A stretch of 64,000 bases of DNA, from NCBI GenBank assembly GCA_002946415.1, contig NJPS01000079.1:372001-436000 (forward strand). The letters run 5' to 3'. Below the pieces are notes generated by a model. The model was not told the origin of the DNA, did not search any database, and worked only from the letters and a program-made list of their open reading frames with translations. Position 1 is the stretch's first letter. Every line of letters begins with the position of its first letter. The position numbers and the translations under genes were made by a program. Source of the DNA: Rutstroemia sp. NJR-2017a BVV2. Its lineage: Eukaryota > Ascomycota > Leotiomycetes > Helotiales > Rutstroemiaceae. Below, piece by piece: positions 58,906-64,000 of this stretch.

Positions 58906-60267
58906 TATGAAATTCGGTACGACTTCAAAGAACAAAAAATGAAGTTTGTTGATCGAGGATAACTCTTGGAAGGATTCGTTGGTCAAACGTATCGCCTTGG
59001 ATGTAAGATTGAATTATTCACTACCTGGGGAATGATCAGTTTAGCTGACCACATGCGATGGTGAATGGCGCATATGGAATGTGGAGTTGAAGCAAACAAT
59101 GCGATTTATTAATGGAAAAACAACCCTGGCAACATACCTTTAGTATCGAGATCCGAAGAAGCTCAGATTGTGTGAATGGGTAAGTTTGTAGGATGAGACG
59201 AGTTATCGGGAGATAAAGGGGATGATGTGTCTTGTGTGATTTGACGTGGAGGGGAAGTAGGTAGGCAGGTGAGAGGAAAAGAAGAAGGTGGGAAAGGGTT
59301 ACGAGGAGAGAGTGGGAGTGGAGGTAAAGAGGTGGAGGCGGAGGAAGAAGTGGAGGTGGAGGAAGAAGAAGAAGGGGAGGAATTCTGACAATGGGATGAA
59401 TTGTCTTTATGAAAGAATTGGATGGGAAGTCTTTTGTGTGAAAATGAGGGAAGGGAAAGCGCTTTTTTCATGAGAGACGTTTTGACGCTAATCGACGCGG
59501 GGTCTGGTTCTGCTTCTTTATCAGCGCACACCCGTCGTGTCTTTAAAAGTGGGGCACTGGAGGCTGGAGCTGTGCATTCACGCATTTGCACGAAAAACGG
59601 GCAGGGCGGGGTGGCATTCTTTCATATTTCACAGATTTCATAGACTAGGTGGGTGCAGGTATTAAGTGTCCCAGATACATCTTATTCGATATTTATACTC
59701 AAGACTTCCCCTTCTGCTGCCAAAACTTCCGAGATGCCCCAATACCTCACAGATCCCATAGCCCAATTGGTTGGGGATGGATACTGCAATATCCCAAGAC
59801 CGGTGGATGATGGTTGGTCAATATTCCTGGTAAACAAGTTCCTCAACTCCCAGTAGTAAGGCTCTTCGAGCGAATCCTGCAAATGACTGGCTTTCGGGTC
59901 TCCTTTCCTTAACCCTATATACGCTGGCCCAAATAAAGTCCTTTGGAATAGACGAATCTAGCTTGAAGCAACGTCTGATGCTCAGTTACCCAATTTCCCA
60001 ATATCATGAGTAACTGAAATGCCATAACGCTACTTAAGTGTCCTAAACGAGTGGGAGGCATGGTGCGTCTCGCGTATTGGTGCATAGCCAGCTTGCAGTA
60101 GCGTACACTGCTTTGAGACGTTTGGAATGAGGTCAGGCTCGCACCTGATCGCGGACATCACCCCATTTGTTTTGGTCTATCATATTTTGTCGATTGCCTG
60201 TGATAACTGACCGAGATAACATGGTATTGTTGTGATTGTAGAGCATTTTCCCGCATATTCGACAGAA
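58906..60267. other. Intergenic, 5' region of the KH gene and downstream of the TBC gene
   Basis: 1.36 kb. Purine-rich on the plus strand between 59270 and 59470 (pyrimidine-rich in the direction of the KH gene). A Ser/Pro-rich open frame on the minus strand (59163-59591) is low complexity and probably part of the promoter or leader. Confidence 0.45.
59025..59137 (-). other. Probable 5'-UTR intron of the KH-domain gene
   Basis: Read on the minus strand, a GTATGT donor at 59137 is followed by a CTAAACTGAT branch-like site and a TTCCCCAG acceptor at 59025, about 120 nt before the start codon. Based on splice signals only. Confidence 0.5.
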
Positions 60268-62857
60268 CTATGTGGCTTCATCATTACTCTTCGGCTGTTC
60301 ATCCAACAGTTTTTCTTTTTCTTTTAATTTTTTGAGGATATTTAATCTGAAGGCTTCTTCAGCGTCGGGGGATCTGGGCATTGGAAGATGAAAATCGTCA
60401 TCATCTTCCCCAAAAAGAAATGCTGCCTTATCTCTGCCGGCTCCAGAGTTCGGCCGTTTTCCAGATTTCAGGAAGGGTGATGAGGATTTTGGTGGAGATG
60501 ACCTCGTGGTAGCGAATGATGGCAGATCAGGTTCCAACATCCAAGAGAAAGATGATTGTGCGATTGTAGACCGGGTCGGAATTGGTGCTCTAGGTCGCAG
60601 TGAGTGTGTTAATTTGTCGTCCTCGTTCTGGGAACCGGCCTCTGGGGAGGACTTTGGTGGAGGAGTTTCCATTATTTCGGTGAGAATCTGAGAGGCAGCC
60701 GGGCTTGTTGAGGACACAATGGCTAAATCATCTGCGATAATCGGCGCTGTGTTTTCATCAACCGAGTGTGGGCTAGGAGGAACAGGAGAAGCTGATTGTG
60801 CAAGGCCTGGCGATGGTGAAAGAAGCCCTTTTGATTTTTCAGGTTCCGGCACTTGTGGTTCGGGTTCAGGTTCGGCATCGGTAATAGGCGATGGAGCTGG
60901 CAGTGGCATTGTAGAGTCTTCCAGATAGACCTTCACAAACTCGACTTTTGCAATTGCTATATCCATTGCTTCAACGTACTTCTCTCGGTCGCTCACTTCC
61001 GATACGGAGGCGGCTCTCAGATCCTTCATTGCATGGTCCAGCATTGCTGCCAATTGCCGATTCCTTTCATTCATGGTAGCCATGATAGCAGTCGAAGCTG
61101 GAACGACGCGGCCGTCATCGAGAGACCAACGCGTGGCACCTATAGCCCTCCGTGGTGAGTAAGTATTTCTTGGTGTCTGCAGTCCCTGCATGTTCTTTTT
61201 GACCTCTTCCATAGCATCTCGGACAGCTTGATTAATACCAAGCCGCTCGCCTCTATTATACACTCCTTTCGCCGCCCCTGCGGCACCATTGATCAGAGCC
61301 TCCACGCCACCTTGTTGCTGGAGAAAACGGGCAGGAGAGGTCAGTGATGATTTGTTTCTTGCGAATTTCTGCCTTGGGCCAAGATTTCCAGTAAGAGGCG
61401 TGTTCGGAGGTGAAGTTGATTTGCTTCGCTGAGGAGCTTTACCACTATACTTGCTTATGATTTGAGAACCCCCGGCCAAATGAAAGTTCTCCCGTAAAAA
61501 AGTGGCATCATCCACGAAGGCTCGAGGGCTCTTTGGGCAATCATACTTTAACAGTAACATAAGCGCATATGAATAGTTTGACTCTAACACTGGAGTTCAA
61601 CTTAGTATAGCCATTGAAAACTGGAGGAGAATTGCACATACATTCCCAACGAATCCTTAAGAGCATTGCCACGCAGATGAGATCAACAAGGTCCAACTCT
61701 GGATCTTCCGCGAAAAGCGTATCCCAAACGGTCAGTAGATCTTCGAACGGAAACTCCCGGCCGAATAGTAGTCTGATCCAGCGTCTATGTTGTCATCAGC
61801 AGATGTAATATGTCTTCGTATTCATTAAGGAGCCTCTTACATTAGGAACACTTGTGGCAATATTTCGATATCTGTGAGATGTTTCGCAAGTTCTGGATCA
61901 AGACAAGCTAGATATTCTTCATGAATGCGTTTACTCCTCTCCACAATAGGGGAAAGTTTTTCTTGAGACGTCCCGCGACCATTTGCAGCCCTTTTCCCTT
62001 CCGGTTCGCCTAATTCATAGAACGACTTTGCCGACCTCATCACCAGCGAGAACAGAGTAAATGTATCGTGCTCGATGAAGTTTTGATCCAACAACTGATT
62101 TATTATCAAATCTGAATCTTCATCTGCTATATTCGCCGTGGCAGTGCTGCTGTCTTGGGGCTCTATTGCGTCTTGCTCTATTACCCATAATATTGGGGCC
62201 AATATTTCATGCATGCCTTGCCGGTAACCCACGTCTTGATTAATCTTGCAGAAAACGAACAATGCGTCTAGCATGATTCGTTGGATATGAGGCTGGCGAA
62301 AAAATGGCTCTTCCGGCATACATCTTTCGATGTCCTGGAATATCTCTGCACGGATCTCTTCGTCCTTCCGTAACGTATTCCATGGCGACTTGTGTCATTC
62401 AGCATCCGCAAAAACGAATATGTGACAGAGTCTCCGAGGATGAAAAGAGACTCACGTGTTCATCGTCGTCTAGAGGATCTAACGAAGATCCCAACTCGTC
62501 AGGATGATCAATAAATCTCAAGAAGTGTTCTCTCAAGGAGCTATAAGCACTTCGTGAATCCTCTAGTGATCGTGGCCAACTTGTGATGTCGGTGTTTTGA
62601 AATAAGAGGAATGTCTAACATGTTGTTACTAGTGTTGCGGAAAGATATATAATTTGTTGAACGTACCTTCCAACATACAGATCTGAGGCCATTTGTGCAA
62701 GGGTTACCTTCTCCCTCAAGTCTCACCGATTTCTTGAAGTCATCGAAGCTTGCTGTCGATGCAATCGTTGTTTGCCATCTTGTTCTTCACATATGTTAGG
62801 AGAAAAAGAGAATATAACATGGTAGATTTCTCACCTTGACTCTCCCAGCGACCTCAT
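60268..62857 (-). CDS. TBC-domain Rab GTPase-activating protein, TBC1D5-like
   Basis: Six exons (62857-62835, 62778-62667, 62614-62456, 62388-61841, 61784-61642, 61589-60268) give 768 residues. The TBC domain covers about residues 20-370: NGLRSVCWK, EIFQDIERC with the arginine-finger Arg, and VGYRQGMHEILAPIL with the glutamine finger. WIRLLFGREFPFEDLLTVWD marks the TBC1D5 branch. The C-terminal half is disordered and Pro/Ser-rich, and ends in a charged helix. TBC1D5 is a Rab7 GAP acting with retromer in endosome and autophagy traffic, and that role is inferred here. The first exon is 23 nt (MRSLGES plus two bases). All introns are short, and the joins were confirmed by phase. It is divergent from the next gene over 596 nt. 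Confidence 0.88.
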
Positions 62858-63453
62858 CACTGGCGATGAATCTAAAGTAGGAAGTTTTAGAAGCAAAAAA
62901 TGGTCTTGCTCGTCAGTAGGGAGTGTTGTATCTGACACAAGCAGGATAGTGGGGTGAGGCTGGCCTTGTTCCTTGGTCTGACGAAGGCTTGCTCCATGCC
63001 ATATTAGTCTAGCGCAGACTCCAGCTTCTGTAACCAATCAGCGGAGAACCGACATCAATCATCTCAGCCTTATATATTAATACCTCTCTCTCATTCTTCC
63101 AGGAGTAACATGTCAAGTTGTTGATGCTGTATTCTTATTCTTTCACATTGCAATAAAGACGTAGGTACATTGACGTTTCTGATATGAGTTTCTGATAAAG
63201 TGAAAAGTCCAAAAGAAGTAAGTGTCATTTCACGCATTGCAGACCTACTAATTGAGAGTTCCATTCCCGTATTCTCCTCTGTCATTAAAAACACTTCAAC
63301 TTCAACTTTACATGTTTCTATAACTCGACAACCACTTGACCGCGAAGTCGGTGGAGCTTTACATTACTGTATATTGGCGATTCGCCGTCTATAGGAAGAC
63401 TACTGAACCAAAAAGGGGCACTAGGAATCCGGCAAAGCTCGAAGGAAAGAAAG
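62858..63453. promoter_or_regulatory. Divergent promoter, TBC1D5-like/Laa2-like
   Basis: 596 nt between divergent starts. No strong core-promoter motif is seen. It includes a TATATATTAA stretch near 63070. Confidence 0.45.
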
Positions 63454-64000
63454 ATGTCTTCCGACCTCCTCGCCGAATTCGATAGCTTTTACAAGTCGCC
63501 GCAGGATAACATACCTAAAGCGAAGTCTCCAGACAACAACGTACCAATTCTCGGCAGCGGAGGGTCTACCAGTCAGTCATGGCAGGCGCAACCATCCACG
63601 CAACCTGTTCAAAGAGAGAACGACATATGGGGCGATTTGGCTAGTTTCTCAAGTCCAGTAAATCATACGCCGGCGGATGCTCAACAACAAGATCCATGGG
63701 GTTCTTTTGGTATTTCTGCCGAACCTCAGAGTGCGGGGAACAAAATACCAAGATCAAATTATGAAGGAGGGAACATCTTCAAAAGTGATGCCAGCGAACC
63801 TAAACCTGGGGTAATACGGAGGTCGACGCTCGACCTGTTCAGCAACAATGCTTTGGATATGCCCGAACCTACAAACAAATTTCCTAAGAGCACTGCGCCT
63901 TCTAATTTGCGGCCAGAATTGCCACCCTCAAAGGGGTCTTTCGGCGGGGAGATATTGTTTGATGCAGATGATGTATCCCAAGAACAAGATGACGATGATG
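63454..64000 (+). CDS. Partial: disordered trafficking-adaptor-like protein (possibly Laa2/DUF5102 family)
   Basis: Open from the ATG at 63454 to the window edge (182 codons, no stop). It starts MSSDLLAEFDSFY, is Ser/Pro/Gln-rich and contains short Trp/Phe motifs (IWGDLASF, DPWGSFG) followed by FGGEILFDADD and an acidic run. Such motifs bind the ear domains of clathrin adaptors, and the pattern resembles fungal proteins related to yeast Laa2, an accessory factor of the AP-1 adaptor. The family call is tentative because only the N-terminal part is present. Its divergent neighbour is an endosomal Rab GAP, which would fit a trafficking role. Confidence 0.6.
   Translation, partial: MSSDLLAEFDSFYKSPQDNIPKAKSPDNNVPILGSGGSTSQSWQAQPSTQPVQRENDIWGDLASFSSPVNHTPADAQQQDPWGSFGISAEPQSAGNKIPRSNYEGGNIFKSDASEPKPGVIRRSTLDLFSNNALDMPEPTNKFPKSTAPSNLRPELPPSKGSFGGEILFDADDVSQEQDDDD

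Noticed and set aside
59163..59591. 142-codon Ser/Pro-rich frame on the minus strand
   Set aside because: It is a low-complexity product of a purine/pyrimidine tract, in the likely leader or promoter of the KH gene.
1..64000. tRNA or rRNA genes
   Set aside because: I looked by eye for B-box-like GGTTCRANNC contexts with a matching acceptor stem and found none. A tRNA covariance scan would be decisive.
1..64000. Secondary-metabolite cluster or transposon
   Set aside because: No polyketide/non-ribosomal synthetase, reverse transcriptase, DDE transposase or long terminal repeats were recognised. The only transposase-like domain is the DNA-binding part in the HTH gene.

Overview
The window is nuclear DNA of a filamentous ascomycete (Pezizomycotina). 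The evidence is short introns (mostly 48-200 nt) with GTAAGT/GTATGT-type donors and CTAAC-like branch sites, single-copy housekeeping families of that group, and intergenic stretches of 0.3-5 kb. A leotiomycete (Helotiales-like) source is my inference from overall protein character; the sequence does not prove it. I found 21 probable genes and one interrupted reading frame. I saw no transposon, rRNA, tRNA, CRISPR array or secondary-metabolite cluster. Exon boundaries were worked out by hand from splice signals and reading-frame phase, and every multi-exon model I give closes in frame.

Layout. 1-11 kb: a secreted DUF3455 protein (+), kinetochore Mis12/Mtw1 (+), a mitochondrial PPR protein (-), a histidine acid phosphatase (+) and a phosphoglycerate-mutase-fold protein (-). 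11-19 kb: Mss51 (-) and the splicing factor SF3b130/Rse1 (+) share a 305-nt divergent promoter, followed by a zinc-finger/LysM/UBA-like protein (-). 19-29 kb: a Hos4-like ankyrin subunit of the Set3 complex (-) faces an ALKBH6-type dioxygenase (+); a polyprenol reductase (-) shares a short promoter with the GTPase Drg1/Rbg1 (+). 28.6-33.5 kb is a gene-poor gap ending in the long leader of a CENP-B-type HTH regulator (+). 36.8-40.5 kb: a PXA-domain protein (-) with a 1.05-kb intron and a probably inactivated small gene. 42.6-44.7 kb: an F-box/LRR protein (-) ending in a CaaX box. 44.7-48.7 kb is a second large gap, upstream of PAS kinase (+). 54-64 kb: the ER nucleotide-sugar transporter Hut1 (-), coactosin (+), a triple-KH RNA-binding protein (-), a TBC1D5-like Rab GAP (-) and the start of an AP-1-accessory-like protein (+).

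The genes are not one pathway. Several sit as divergent pairs that may share promoters: Mss51/Rse1, polyprenol reductase/Drg1, Hut1/coactosin and TBC1D5-like/Laa2-like. I found no convincing new multi-gene system. The most interesting signals are within genes: the CaaX tail on the F-box protein, a histone-H3-like N-terminus on Hut1, the split PAS domain of the kinase, the intracellular LysM/zinc-finger architecture, an in-frame stop in a small gene, introns whose retention keeps the frame open, and G-quadruplex-capable tracts.
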